Positions 1-7,505 of a stretch of 25,884 nucleotides of DNA are shown piece by piece. The DNA comes from Delta-02 sp964513565. Its GTDB lineage: Bacteria; Desulfobacterota; Syntrophorhabdia; Syntrophorhabdales; Syntrophorhabdaceae. Under the pieces are notes generated by a model that had not been told where the DNA came from, made no database searches, and saw nothing but the letters and a program-made list of their open reading frames with translations. Position numbers and translations under genes: made by a program. Where the stretch lies: contig CAZENE010000044.1 of assembly GCA_964513565.1 (NCBI GenBank), positions 1 to 25,884 of the forward strand, given 5' to 3'. The first letter of the stretch is position 1; every line of letters starts with the position of its first letter.

Positions 1-68
1 CCTTAGAGTCTAAACTATTGGGTGGAAAGTGTCTCATATATATTGGCACAGAGGGTGAAAGAGGAGCG

Positions 69-143
69 GGGGTCAAGTCTTGCAAAACGACAATTTCCGA
101 AGGGTTCTACTGCCTCAAGAATATAATTTGCAAGACTTGACCC
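69..143. repeat. Inverted-repeat element, copy 1
   Basis: The left arm GGGGTCAAGTCTTGCAA (69-85) and the right arm TTGCAAGACTTGACCC (128-143) are inverted copies of each other around about 42 bp. The interior includes AAAACGACAATTTCCGA just after the left arm, and its reverse complement recurs in the copy near 24850. The same arms occur at 1953, 6011, 12445/12552 and 24790/24921. This looks like a REP/MITE-type non-autonomous element. No transposase gene is in the window. The bases before it (1-68) show nothing I can assign. Confidence 0.75.
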
Positions 144-292
144 TCTTCGTGCTCTTCGTGGTGTTGAATTAGTTGATGAGCGCAGGTTCCGTTGCAAGCA
201 CGGGCAGTCTGGTCTGCGGGGTATAACTTGACGATTTATAGAATTAGGCTGTCCTTAATTCATTGAATACCATACCGTCCTATCTCATCTCA

Positions 293-321
293 TTGACTAT
301 AAATGATGTTGTTGGTATAGT
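293..321 (+). promoter_or_regulatory. Sigma70-like promoter for the repeat protein
   Basis: A -35 TTGACT (293-298) and a -10 TATAGT (316-321) are separated by exactly 17 bp. They lie 32 bp upstream of the ATG at 353, which has a GGGAGG ribosome binding site. The -10 box sits inside a perfect 7-bp inverted repeat (316-332). Confidence 0.6.
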
Positions 322-332
322 GAAACACTATA
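316..332. promoter_or_regulatory. Inverted repeat over the -10 box (possible operator)
   Basis: TATAGTG-AAA-CACTATA is a perfect 7-bp dyad with a 3-bp centre. It overlaps the -10 hexamer and the expected transcription start. That position suits a repressor operator or a 5'-end stabilising hairpin. No adjacent regulator gene points to which protein binds. Confidence 0.4.
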
Positions 333-352
333 TTACACGATGGGAGGATACA

Positions 353-848
353 ATGAAACATTCGCTGACCTTAGCTTCTTTTGCTGTGCTTCTCGCAGTG
401 GTTTATGTCGTGCTATCCTCTGCCACAGTATGTGCGGTAGGACTCNNNNNNNNNNNNNNNNNNNNNNNNNNNNNNNNNNNNNNNNNNNNNNNNNNNNNNN
501 NNNNNNNNNNNNNNNNNNNNNNNNNNNNNNNNNNNNNNNNNNNNNCAGAATCCCAACATCCAGAATCCCAACATCCAGAATCCCAACATCCAGAATCCCA
601 ACATCCAGAATCCCAGTTCGGGTAACAGGTGTAATCCCGGCTATCATTACACAACGTATCAAGGCAAGGGGTATTGCCTGAAGTGTAACCCCGGCTATCA
701 TTACACAAAATATCAAGGCAAAGAGTACTGTGTAAAATGCAACGCAGGTTATAACTACACGACGTATCAAGGCAAGGAATACTGTGTAAAATGCAACGCA
801 GGTTATAACTACACGACGTATCAAGGCAAAGAGTACTGTGTAAAATAG
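353..848 (+). CDS. Secreted tandem-repeat, cysteine-rich protein (spans gap)
   Basis: I do not recognise this gene. The ATG at 353 follows GGGAGG and starts a signal peptide (MKHSLTLASFAVLLAVVYV, ending near ATVCAVG). After the 100-N gap the open frame is a different one, as expected when gap length is arbitrary. It encodes at least four QNPNI pentapeptides (546-605), a short SSGNR linker, and then four 18-residue repeats of the form CNxGYxYTxYQGKxYCxK (630-845) ending at TAG 846-848. Each 18-mer has two Cys and four Tyr in most copies, which suggests a disulfide-linked or surface-exposed repeat protein outside the membrane. Repeats 3 and 4 are identical in protein and differ only by two synonymous bases, so the duplication is recent. 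Joining the two sides into one gene is an inference; the internal length is unknown because the repeat probably collapsed in assembly. Confidence 0.65.
446..545. other. Assembly gap (100 N)
   Basis: Exactly 100 N, the usual placeholder for a gap of unknown size. It falls directly before a perfect 15-bp tandem array, so repeat collapse is the likely cause. Confidence 0.98.
546..617 (+). repeat. 15-bp tandem array (QNPNI units)
   Basis: The unit CAGAATCCCAACATC is repeated four times without a change (546-605), followed by a partial fifth copy. It lies in frame with the downstream 18-residue repeats. The true copy number is hidden by the adjoining gap. Confidence 0.9.
630..845 (+). repeat. Four 54-bp tandem coding repeats
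   Basis: Four contiguous 54-bp units encode 18 residues each. Units 1 and 2 read CNPGYHYT, units 3 and 4 read CNAGYNYT. Units 3 and 4 differ at two synonymous positions only. Confidence 0.92.
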
Positions 849-884
849 TTCAGGGGATGCTCTTTGTAAGTTGCGCTTAATGAT

Positions 885-1041
885 CCCGGTGGGTAGGATT
901 TACCTGCCCACCGACCGCTTAGGCTCCCGCCGCAAAACTATGTGCGGCGCGGTATCCCCCCTTTCAGAGCAATTGTTTTTTCTATTTGATGCCTATCTAT
1001 GTCCGGCCAGGTGGTGTCACCCTATCTGTTTCCACGGCCGG
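885..1041. other. Hairpin-rich noncoding stretch (possible structured RNA)
   Basis: The 849-1189 interval has no convincing gene. It contains three stable dyads in a row: an 11-bp stem 887-897/903-913 with one G-T pair and a 5-nt loop; a 7-bp stem 928-934/943-949; and a 6-bp GC stem 1003-1008/1036-1041 enclosing a 4-bp stem (GGTG-GTGT-CACC). A T6 run follows the second stem at about 975. It matches no riboswitch consensus I know, and the coding strand cannot be decided. The first stem could simply end the upstream transcript. Confidence 0.35.
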
Positions 1042-1189
1042 CGATATTTACCCGTGCTTTGTATTCCCAAACAAACCGGAGTTCAAACTAATATCTACTT
1101 GCAATAATAACTAGATATTATGATAGTAGAGATGGTCAAGATCTTTTAGACAACCTCCAGGGGTTTTTAAGTTTTTTGCCGCTTAGGTT

Positions 1190-1609
1190 TCATATCACCT
1201 CTTTCGTTTTTGGCAGCAAGACAACAGGTTTTTGAGGCAGCCCGACAATCTCGATACCGAAAACGGCCGCCGGGATAGTGACCGCCAGGTTCCCGCCTGT
1301 GACACGGACCTGGTATTTCGCCGGCTTCGCATCGCGCGCTAGGCGAAACGTAACCAGCCGGGCCTCAGCGGATGCCGCTCCGAGAGTTGCCTGGATGCTC
1401 CCTGTTTCCGAATTTCCCAGAAGCACGGATACCCGTGTTATCTTATCGAGCAAAGTCCCGTTTACCGTTGCCGTAACCGATTGTCCCGGCCCGGTCCGGA
1501 TATTCGAAGGATTCACGGATGGCACCTCGATCTTATCGACCGTTTTCTGCGCAGCCGGTTTTTGAACAGGTTTTACATCGGCAGTAGATGAAAGGCCGCC
1601 AAAAAACAA
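1190..1609 (-). CDS. Small exported hypothetical protein, start uncertain
   Basis: Unrecognised protein of at least 139 aa. The TTG at 1609 is the only recognised start in frame, but the open frame continues upstream (to about 1672) and encodes NLFVAISLVLFFGG, a typical signal-peptide core, before STADVKPVQKP. An ATG near 1672 is in a neighbouring frame (MNFRLSRRLY), so the original start was probably joined by a frame now broken by one indel around 1640. The mature part is beta-rich with a segment around PSVNPSNIRTGPGQ and later KYQVRVTGGN, which looks like an immunoglobulin-like/IPT-type fold used outside the cytoplasm. The fold is inference only. It stands alone, convergent with the repeat protein. 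Confidence 0.55.
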   Translation of the reverse strand: MFFGGLSSTADVKPVQKPAAQKTVDKIEVPSVNPSNIRTGPGQSVTATVNGTLLDKITRVSVLLGNSETGSIQATLGAASAEARLVTFRLARDAKPAKYQVRVTGGNLAVTIPAAVFGIEIVGLPQKPVVLLPKTKEVI

Positions 1610-1770
1610 TACAAGGGAGATAGCAACAAAAAGGTTACGATGTACAACCGTCTCGACAGCCGGAAATTCATGCGTTTATTGTTATATGACGGCCCCGGCA
1701 AGCCAATAATCCGTCCGACATGCTGCGGTCCCGATTTTTACTGGATTCATCTATTTATTCTCAGGAATAT

Positions 1771-1938
1771 TCACTTTTGCGGGCCAACACCATAGACTTT
1801 AAGAGTTTCTTGATTTCGTTTCTTGGGAACGTCCCCTGGGTCCCCTATGCTTTCGACACTCCGGCTCAATTCTCCGGCATAGACCAAGGAAAGCGCCCCG
1901 ATCACAAAGAGGAGAGCAATAACGCCGGTTTCGGTACC
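1771..1938 (-). pseudogene. 3' remnant of a small secreted-protein gene
   Basis: This minus frame is open for 55 codons. It encodes a hydrophobic core (GVIALLFVIGALSLVYAG) that reads as the end of a signal peptide, then ELSRSVESIGDPGDVPKK and a short charged tail with GVGPQK at the end. No start codon or positively charged N-terminus is present. The frame is closed by a stop at 1939-1941, only 12 bp from a solitary repeat arm (1953-1969). The 5' end therefore appears to have been lost where the element lies. The product is not recognised. Confidence 0.35.
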
Positions 1939-1952
1939 TCAAAAATGCATTA

Positions 1953-1969
1953 TTGCAAGACTTGACCCC
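1953..1969. repeat. Solitary repeat arm, copy 2
   Basis: TTGCAAGACTTGACCCC is identical to the right arm of the other copies. No matching left arm is found within about 250 bp, so this is a partial element. The rest of 1610-2119, apart from the remnant above, holds nothing I can assign. Confidence 0.7.
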
Positions 1970-2119
1970 ATTAACTCCAATCGCTGATCGCCCCTCGCCT
2001 GGGGGCTTGAGTTACTCACTTTTTAACGAACGTCGACTCCATCCCTGTTAAATTTCTTTACCCGGAGTGTTGAACATCGAATGGTCACGATTACAGCCGA
2101 GCAAATACGGTTATCTTTC

Positions 2120-3484
2120 TCAGATATTTCTATTTTTCGGAAACTTAGTCTTTTTGTTTTTGTTCTGTCGTTTTTGTGCGGGGGGTCGAGTCTTAATTCC
2201 GGTCGGCTGGGACGGGGCCGCCTTTGGCCTTGCATTAGAGACGCTGTGCGGCACTGTCTTCGCTTTCCCAGGTGAATTTGTCCGATCGGGTTTCGGCTGA
2301 ACGGTCCGGTTCTGAGATGACCTTGGCGGCCGGGCAAATTCGGTGTTGCGTTCCGGGGGCGGTTGTTTATAGTCAAAACCCTCGAGAATTCGCCTTTCGA
2401 TCTTCTTGCCCAGCCCGCGTTCTATGTTCTGGACCTGCTGTTCGTCTTCCTTGCTGATAAAAGTGAAGGCGTCTCCCGTCTTTGCAGCCCGGCCCGTTCT
2501 GCCGATCCGGTGCGTGTACGCATCCGTCGTGTCCGGCATATCGTAGTTAATAACGTGGGAAATACTCAACACATCAATACCGCGGGCCGCTATATCGGTT
2601 GCTACAAGGATCTGGTATGTGCCGTCACGGAATCCGTCAAGAGCCTCCTGACGCTTATTCTGCGAGAGATTTCCCTGGAGCGACGCGGCGGTATATCCTG
2701 CTTGTTGAAGCTGCTGGCCGATCCTTTTTGCCCGATATTTTGTCTTCGTAAAGACCAGTATAGATTCCGTATCCGTCTGCTTGATCAGGTCAATGAGAAG
2801 CTTCGTTTTTAGATGCGGGGCAACGGGATAAAGGCCATGGGAAACCGTACTGGCCGGCGCGATATGGCCGACCTTTACCGTGATGGGGTTATTGAGCACT
2901 TCATCGGTCAACTTTCGGATACTATCGGGCATGGTGGCGGAAAACAGTAATGTCTGGCGTTTTGCCGGGACATGTTTGATAATTCTCCTGATGTCAGGGA
3001 GAAAACCCATGTCGAACATTCGGTCGGCTTCGTCAAGCACAAGTATTTCAAGGCTCGCGAGGCTTACAGTCTCCTGGCTAAGATGATCCAGCAGGCGTCC
3101 CGGACATGCTACGACAATATCTATGCCGGTACGAAGTTTTTTGATCTGCGGATTAACTCCGACACCGCCGTAAATTGTACAGCTTCTCAGATGAGTATTG
3201 CGCCCCAATTCGTCAATTGATACATGGATCTGTTCTGCGAGTTCCCGGGTGGGTGCAATGATCAATGAGCGAAGCTTACCCCGGGGGCCTGGAAGCAGTT
3301 GCTGGATAATCGGCAGCACGAAAGCCGCTGTCTTGCCGGTCCCTGTTTGGGCAAGGCCCATGACGTCTTTGCCGGCCAGAACGGGCGGAATGGCCTGCCG
3401 CTGAATGGGGGTCGGGACGTCATAACCCAAAGCTTTGATACTGGCTTCTATCTGCGGATGAAACTTGAATGAATTAAAACTCAC
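2120..3484 (-). CDS. rhlE: RhlE-type DEAD-box ATP-dependent RNA helicase
   Basis: A complete 454-aa cytoplasmic RNA helicase that unwinds RNA duplexes with ATP, usually in ribosome assembly, RNA decay and cold adaptation. All motifs are present in order: Q motif (GYDVPTPIQ, 20-28), Walker A AQTGTGKT (45-52), PTRELAEQ (78-85), DEAD (151-154), SAT (182-184), ILVFTKTK (242-249), ATDIAARGID (295-304) and HRIGRTGR (325-332). The last 80 residues are Pro/Arg/Lys-rich and disordered, as in RhlE/CsdA-like tails that bind RNA nonspecifically. The start is GTG at 3484, with GAAGG 6 nt upstream. It lies 41 bp downstream of the receiver-domain gene on the same strand, so the two may be cotranscribed. Family assignment is firm; the paralogue name is less so. 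Confidence 0.93.
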   Translation of the reverse strand: MSFNSFKFHPQIEASIKALGYDVPTPIQRQAIPPVLAGKDVMGLAQTGTGKTAAFVLPIIQQLLPGPRGKLRSLIIAPTRELAEQIHVSIDELGRNTHLRSCTIYGGVGVNPQIKKLRTGIDIVVACPGRLLDHLSQETVSLASLEILVLDEADRMFDMGFLPDIRRIIKHVPAKRQTLLFSATMPDSIRKLTDEVLNNPITVKVGHIAPASTVSHGLYPVAPHLKTKLLIDLIKQTDTESILVFTKTKYRAKRIGQQLQQAGYTAASLQGNLSQNKRQEALDGFRDGTYQILVATDIAARGIDVLSISHVINYDMPDTTDAYTHRIGRTGRAAKTGDAFTFISKEDEQQVQNIERGLGKKIERRILEGFDYKQPPPERNTEFARPPRSSQNRTVQPKPDRTNSPGKAKTVPHSVSNARPKAAPSQPTGIKTRPPAQKRQNKNKKTKFPKNRNI

Positions 3485-3525
3485 TGGTACCTTCTTGTGT
3501 TTGTAGTATTTAACAACTTATGATT

Positions 3526-3996
3526 TTATGATCGGCCGGGAGAAGAATGCCTCAATGAAACCTTTCGTATCATTTCGTCCAATTCTCTCGATGCCAAGGG
3601 TTTAAGAACAGGCTCCGGAAACCCGGCAGCCTTTATTTCTTTTGCCAGGGCGGGCTCCATAATATTCGCACAAAACAGGACCGCGAAACCTCGCTTGATT
3701 CGCCTGAACCGGACCGCGAGCTCCAATCCGGTCAGTTCAGGGGAACGGGGAGAATTCTTTCGTGCAATTCGGGGAGATCGCCCCTGCATAGCTGGTTCAA
3801 TGATAGCAAGGTCAAATCTTTCGGGGTCCTCAGAAAAAGCTCGTAATCCCGCCAGGCTCTCAGCTTCAGCCTGCGCGCTGTAGCCCAATTGTTCGAGCAT
3901 CGCAGCAGTTGTTTTCACCACATCCTCGCCATTATCTACAACTAAAATATTAAATTTTCGTCCTTGTGCGATAATAATTCTCTTTTCAGTAAGAAA
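3526..3996 (-). CDS. Response-regulator receiver-domain protein, broken 5' end
   Basis: The frame encodes NILVVDNGEDVVKTTAAMLE, the first strand and helix of a CheY-like receiver domain. The phosphoacceptor position appears as IIEPAM (E where D is usual), and a strand-final K occurs in PVLKPLAS, the conserved Lys of the fold. An Asp-to-Glu acceptor would be unphosphorylatable or constitutively active-like. The nearest in-frame start codon (GTG, 3921) would remove the first strand, and no start lies between 3921 and the stop at 3997-3999. A neighbouring frame from ATG 4070, with GGAGG upstream, reads to about 3945 and ends in HKDEN immediately before the receiver begins. A single indel near 3950 has probably split one gene of about 180 codons. 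An insert of about 14 residues after the acceptor (around GRSPRIARKN) is also unusual. Confidence 0.6.
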   Translation of the reverse strand, partial: FLTEKRIIIAQGRKFNILVVDNGEDVVKTTAAMLEQLGYSAQAEAESLAGLRAFSEDPERFDLAIIEPAMQGRSPRIARKNSPRSPELTGLELAVRFRRIKRGFAVLFCANIMEPALAKEIKAAGFPEPVLKPLASRELDEMIRKVSLRHSSPGRS

Positions 3997-3999
3997 CTA

Positions 4000-4388
4000 T
4001 ATGGTCTGTGCGCCATCATTTCCCGTTGCTCTACCATGAGCCGATCTGCAACAGAGACTGATTTTGTCATCGGCCTCCATCGTATGCGTAGTATTGTAAA
4101 AAACCTAACGCAATGAGTAATCGATTCCGAAGAATTTGTCGAAGGTAGGGTTGTTACTAGCGAGTATAGCACAGAAAACGCGGTAAAGATAGAAGCAAAG
4201 TAGGTTGCCCGTCCAGGACGTCAACGGATAGTGAAAATAGCGATGGATATCTTTTCGTGAATGTCAGGATAGACCGCTGCGCCTACCAAAGCTTCATCTT
4301 CATCTGTTTCCCCCAGCTTCAAAAAAGACAAATGCTACTTGAGCTCTCAACACACATGCCAGTTTGATTATTGACATCACGAGATTCC
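4000..4388. other. Gene-poor interval with a possible coding fragment
   Basis: Apart from the short 5' frame of the receiver gene (ATG 4070, minus), the only coding-like signal is a 37-codon minus frame at 4221-4334. It is acidic in the middle (LGETDEDEALVGAAVYPDIH) and ends at TGA 4221-4223. It has no start codon and may be the end of a lost gene. I cannot assign it. Confidence 0.3.
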
Positions 4389-5945
4389 CTAGCCGGGGTT
4401 ATTGTCATTTGTCCCATCATCGGTCTTAATCACCACCTTGATTGGCATGGTTTTATCATCGCATAGAGGGATGGCGTTTGTTACCAGATCCTCCTGGTCA
4501 AGGGGCAGTCCCTCTTGGTTCATCAAGGCTTGAACAAGGGCATTAATGGTAACAATCCCTGACCTATCATTGATGAGAATCTGCAGCGCCTTGTGAATGA
4601 CGTTGCCCCATTTCTTTCCTGATCCATCACCCTGAGCAAAAGGTAATTCCTCGGATTGTTCCTCCATAATCTCTGTTACCGATCTCGCCGCATAACTTGA
4701 CCGTGCTGCCATTGAGATCGATCTTGCCCTGTCGGATTCGATCGCCTTGAAATCATCCGGTAAAACCTTTCCGATCTGGCGCTGCGCCATTTTCGCGTCA
4801 TGGTCTTCCAACGTCTGTGCTGCATGCAAATGCGGATAAAGGTCCGTCCAGGCACCCTTGTCGCTCTTGGCCTCATAGAGACTTACCACAAGCAGCTGTC
4901 TCGCCCTTGTAGTCGCTACGTAGAGAAGCCGGTCCTCTTCCGCGCCACTATAGCGCTCCTCGAGATCGCTCTTTTCATCCCATCTTGGGGGTATGGCTAC
5001 AACCTGCTGTTGAAGTTGCTTGTGGGAACCTCGGCTACGAAATAACCCATCGCCCTTCCGGTCAACCGGTCGATGTGAAACGACGGGGGGTAAGCCGATT
5101 CCTTGAGAGGGTCTGCAAGAAATACGACGGCCGCCTCCAACCCTTTCGCTTTGTGAAGATTCATTATCCTTACCGCTTGCTTTCTTCCGGGCTCCAGTGA
5201 CATCTCTTCGATATCGATTTCCTCATAGTGCTGCTTGAGTGCCTCGATGATCTGCGGGAAAGAGTTGTTGCCTTTTCCCACAAGCTTGACCTCCAGTTCA
5301 AATACCTTGAGCAAATTGCCAGTTCTTGTCGCTCCAAGCTCCATTGCAACGGAAAGCGGAATGATGCCGAGTTGATCCATGATGAGATGCAATGCCACGG
5401 AGTGCGACTCCTTCATCGACCAGTTATGGAAATTGTGAAGCTGCTGTAAGGCGTCCCCCACTACTTTACGGGCCTCCTTGTCGCTGCAGACAGAGTTGCC
5501 AAGATTACGAAAGGCGTCCGCCATTTGCTTTGTAGCGGTAAAGCAGATCGTCGCTTATTCCATCGAATGATCCCCGCAACGCTCCTACGAGGGGCAACCG
5601 CATCTTCCGGTTCCGACACAGCTGCGAGAAGGGTGAGCAGGTCGCCTACTTCCTGCGACTGCCCGAACCCCGCAGCTCCGGCCACCTCGTAAGGAATGCC
5701 CCGCAACTCAAGGGCACGAACGTACATTTGCATGTGCTTTCGGTAGCGAAGGAGGATCATGAAATCTTCCGTCCCGGCGGGTCTTTCCCGTTGCTTGTCG
5801 TCCAGTATTTGGAAATCCGTTCTCCAGTGCCCATGCGATCCAACCGGCTATTTTTTCTGCATCCACTGCCGCCGCTTCTGCCTAGTTGTTGTTCTGTACC
5901 TTCGTAATAGTTACGCACCGTATTCCTCCAACCGGTTTTTCTAAA
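4389..5945 (-). pseudogene. addA: AddA/UvrD-family helicase-nuclease pseudogene
   Basis: Fragments of one superfamily-1 helicase of the AddA type (the double-strand-break resection subunit paired with AddB) lie in order across shifting frames. From the 5' side they are VRNYYEGTEQQL; EAAAVDAEKIAGWIAWALE; DFMILLRYRKHM with RGIPYEVAGAAGFGQSQEV; LVGALRGSFDGISDDLLYRY; VRIMNLHKAKGLEAAVVFL (motif V region); DRLLYVATTRARQLLVV (motif VI); and WGNVIHKAL, the start of the PD-(D/E)XK nuclease domain. Frameshifts fall near 5885, 5815, 5590, 5520 and 5030. The Walker A, DExx and other N-terminal motifs are missing: homology stops near 5945, about 24 bp from a repeat element. The nuclease active-site motif is not seen before the stop at 4389. 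No AddB is in the window. The gene cannot make a working enzyme as assembled. Confidence 0.85.
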
Positions 5946-5968
5946 AAGGGATCGACCTTTTCACACAA

Positions 5969-6026
5969 CGGACAAAAACACGATATTCAAACCGATTCAG
6001 AAATGCAGCATTGCAAGACTGGACCC
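5969..6026. repeat. Partial repeat element, copy 3
   Basis: The segment from CGGACAAAAACACGATATTC (5969) through AATGCAG is identical to 12499-12540 in copy 4. It is followed by the arm TTGCAAGACTGGACCC (6011-6026), with one change from the usual arm. The left arm is missing. The element begins about 24 bp past the point where AddA similarity ends. Confidence 0.75.
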
Positions 6027-6283
6027 GGAACAGTATTTTTTTTACCCTCGATAAGAATAGCAACATATGTGATATGCTCAATGTGCGGCGAAAATTTCGC
6101 TTGGTCCGGGGTTATCCTATTGAACCGAACATATTCTCGAATAAATAAGGGTAATGTCGTACAATACAATTTTATCCCGGTTTGACAATGCACTTCGGCT
6201 GAAGCATTTCGGCGTACGGATGATCAAAACGCCGATTCGACGAGCTCACTACTTTATGAAATCATTTTCAGGATGACATGCTG
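6027..6283. other. Intergenic region without a gene
   Basis: No supportable gene. The one local structure is a perfect 6-bp dyad CGGCGT/ACGCCG (6210-6215/6229-6234) with a 13-nt loop upstream of the Mre11-like promoter. Confidence 0.4.
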
Positions 6284-6311
6284 TTGTCACCGTCCTGCGA
6301 TATGATATAGT
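6284..6311 (+). promoter_or_regulatory. Sigma70-like promoter for the Mre11/Rad50-like operon
   Basis: A -35 TTGTCA (6284-6289), 16-bp spacer and -10 TATAGT (6306-6311) lie 66 bp upstream of the Mre11-like ATG. The -10 hexamer is the same as in the promoters at 293 and 12611. Confidence 0.5.
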
Positions 6312-6334
6312 CAGTATACCCAACTCGGCATTAA

Positions 6335-6348
6335 CACCGATCTCGGTG
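6335..6348. promoter_or_regulatory. Palindrome in the leader of the Mre11/Rad50-like operon
   Basis: CACCGA-TC-TCGGTG is a perfect 6-bp dyad, extended after a 4-nt interruption by CGGCA/TGCCG on its flanks. It lies between the predicted -10 and the start codon. It could be an operator or a leader hairpin. It does not resemble a LexA box. Confidence 0.35.
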
Positions 6349-6377
6349 CCGATATTTGAAAAAGGACGAGAATTACG

Positions 6378-7505
6378 ATGATCAAATTTATGCAGACGGC
6401 GGATTGGCAGTTGGGGATGACGCGCTATTTCTTCTCTGAGGGGGCGCAGGAAAGGTATAACCAGGCTCGCTTTGATGCAATTCGTGCGATGGGGCGGATT
6501 GCTAAAGAAGAAGGTTGTCTCTTCATGCTGGTCTGCGGGGACGCGTTTGAGTCGAATCAGGTGGACCGCAAGACCGTTGTCAGGACGCTTGAGGCGCTGA
6601 AAAATGTCCCTGTCCCGGTTTTTATGCTTCCGGGAAATCATGATCCCCTGAACGCTGCGTCTGTTTACCGCTCCAGCACCTTTGAACGCAAGCCTGATAA
6701 TGTCCGGGTTATTGAGTCGACTAATCCGATAAAGATTAATGATGATCTGGAGATAGTTGGTGCTCCATGGATGTCGAAAAAACCGGCCGTCAACCCGGTG
6801 GAGGAAGTTCTGGGGGCGTTAGAGCCGATTGACGGGATAACGCGAATTTGTGCGGCCCACGGTGTTGTCGATTACTTTACCCCTGACCGTGATGCCCCGG
6901 CAGTGATCGCGGTGGAGTTGCTTGAGAGGGCGATCACGGACAGAAAGGTAAATTTTATTGCCCTTGGCGACCGGCATTCCTTGACAAGAGTGGGCAGCAC
7001 GGATCATATATGGTACTCGGGGACTCCCGAGGCGACGGATTTTGCCGAGGTGCAGTCGGGCTTTGCGAATATTATCGAGATTGATGATGGAGTGGTATCT
7101 GCAAAGCCTGTTAAGATCGGTAAATGGCAGTTTATCGATAAAGGCAGATTCGATCTGAATACTCAGGAAGAAGTGCAGTCTTTGCGCCACTTTTTTGATG
7201 ATATTGCGAATAAGGAATACACAGTTATCCGTCTAAATTGTGTCGGGTCAATGTCCTTGGCGTTGCGGGAAGAATTGCAGGAGGACCTTGATACGGCGAA
7301 GGATGTGTTCGCAGCATGTGATGTTTGCGAAGATGACCTGGTTCTCCTGCCCGATGATGCCGATTTCAACGACCTTGGCTTTTCCGGCTTTGCCAAATCT
7401 TCGGTCGAACGATTGCGGGCCCGGACCGCCGAGGGAGGGCCGGAGGGCGTGATAGCCCGCGATGCCTTGATGCTTCTCATGCGTCTGGCGAGGGGGTCGA
7501 TATGA
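6378..7505 (+). CDS. Mre11/SbcD-like DNA repair metallophosphoesterase
   Basis: A 375-aa calcineurin-like phosphoesterase that would act as the nuclease subunit with the Rad50/SbcC-like ATPase next door, processing DNA ends. Metal-binding motifs are visible: TADWQLG (7-13; D9, with Q11 where SbcD/Mre11 usually has His), GDAFE (54-58), GNHD (86-89), AAHG (159-162; H161) and LGDRH (196-200; H200). The DWQLG and GDRH variants recur, from memory, in a branch seen in Actinobacteria in which the phosphoesterase is likewise paired with an AAA ATPase. The replacement of the first His suggests changed metal-site chemistry, not loss, since all other ligands remain. The start ATG 6378 has a weak AAGGACGAG upstream. 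Its stop overlaps the next start by 4 nt (ATGA), a sign of translational coupling. Confidence 0.88.
   Translation: MIKFMQTADWQLGMTRYFFSEGAQERYNQARFDAIRAMGRIAKEEGCLFMLVCGDAFESNQVDRKTVVRTLEALKNVPVPVFMLPGNHDPLNAASVYRSSTFERKPDNVRVIESTNPIKINDDLEIVGAPWMSKKPAVNPVEEVLGALEPIDGITRICAAHGVVDYFTPDRDAPAVIAVELLERAITDRKVNFIALGDRHSLTRVGSTDHIWYSGTPEATDFAEVQSGFANIIEIDDGVVSAKPVKIGKWQFIDKGRFDLNTQEEVQSLRHFFDDIANKEYTVIRLNCVGSMSLALREELQEDLDTAKDVFAACDVCEDDLVLLPDDADFNDLGFSGFAKSSVERLRARTAEGGPEGVIARDALMLLMRLARGSI

Noticed and set aside
15..197. Minus-strand 60-codon frame at the left edge
   Set aside because: It runs through a repeat element, has no ribosome site and shows no protein-like composition.
546..845. CRISPR array
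   Set aside because: The repeats are contiguous without spacers and keep a reading frame; they are coding tandem repeats.
885..1045. c-di-GMP (GEMM), cobalamin or SRP-type RNA
   Set aside because: The conserved sequence blocks of these RNAs are not present on either strand; only generic hairpins are.
871..1107. Plus frame of 78 codons after the repeat protein
   Set aside because: It overlaps the hairpin cluster, has no ribosome site and reads as random sequence.
1720..1965. Plus frame of 81 codons
   Set aside because: It is antisense to the signal-peptide remnant, whose composition is far more protein-like, and it lacks a ribosome site.
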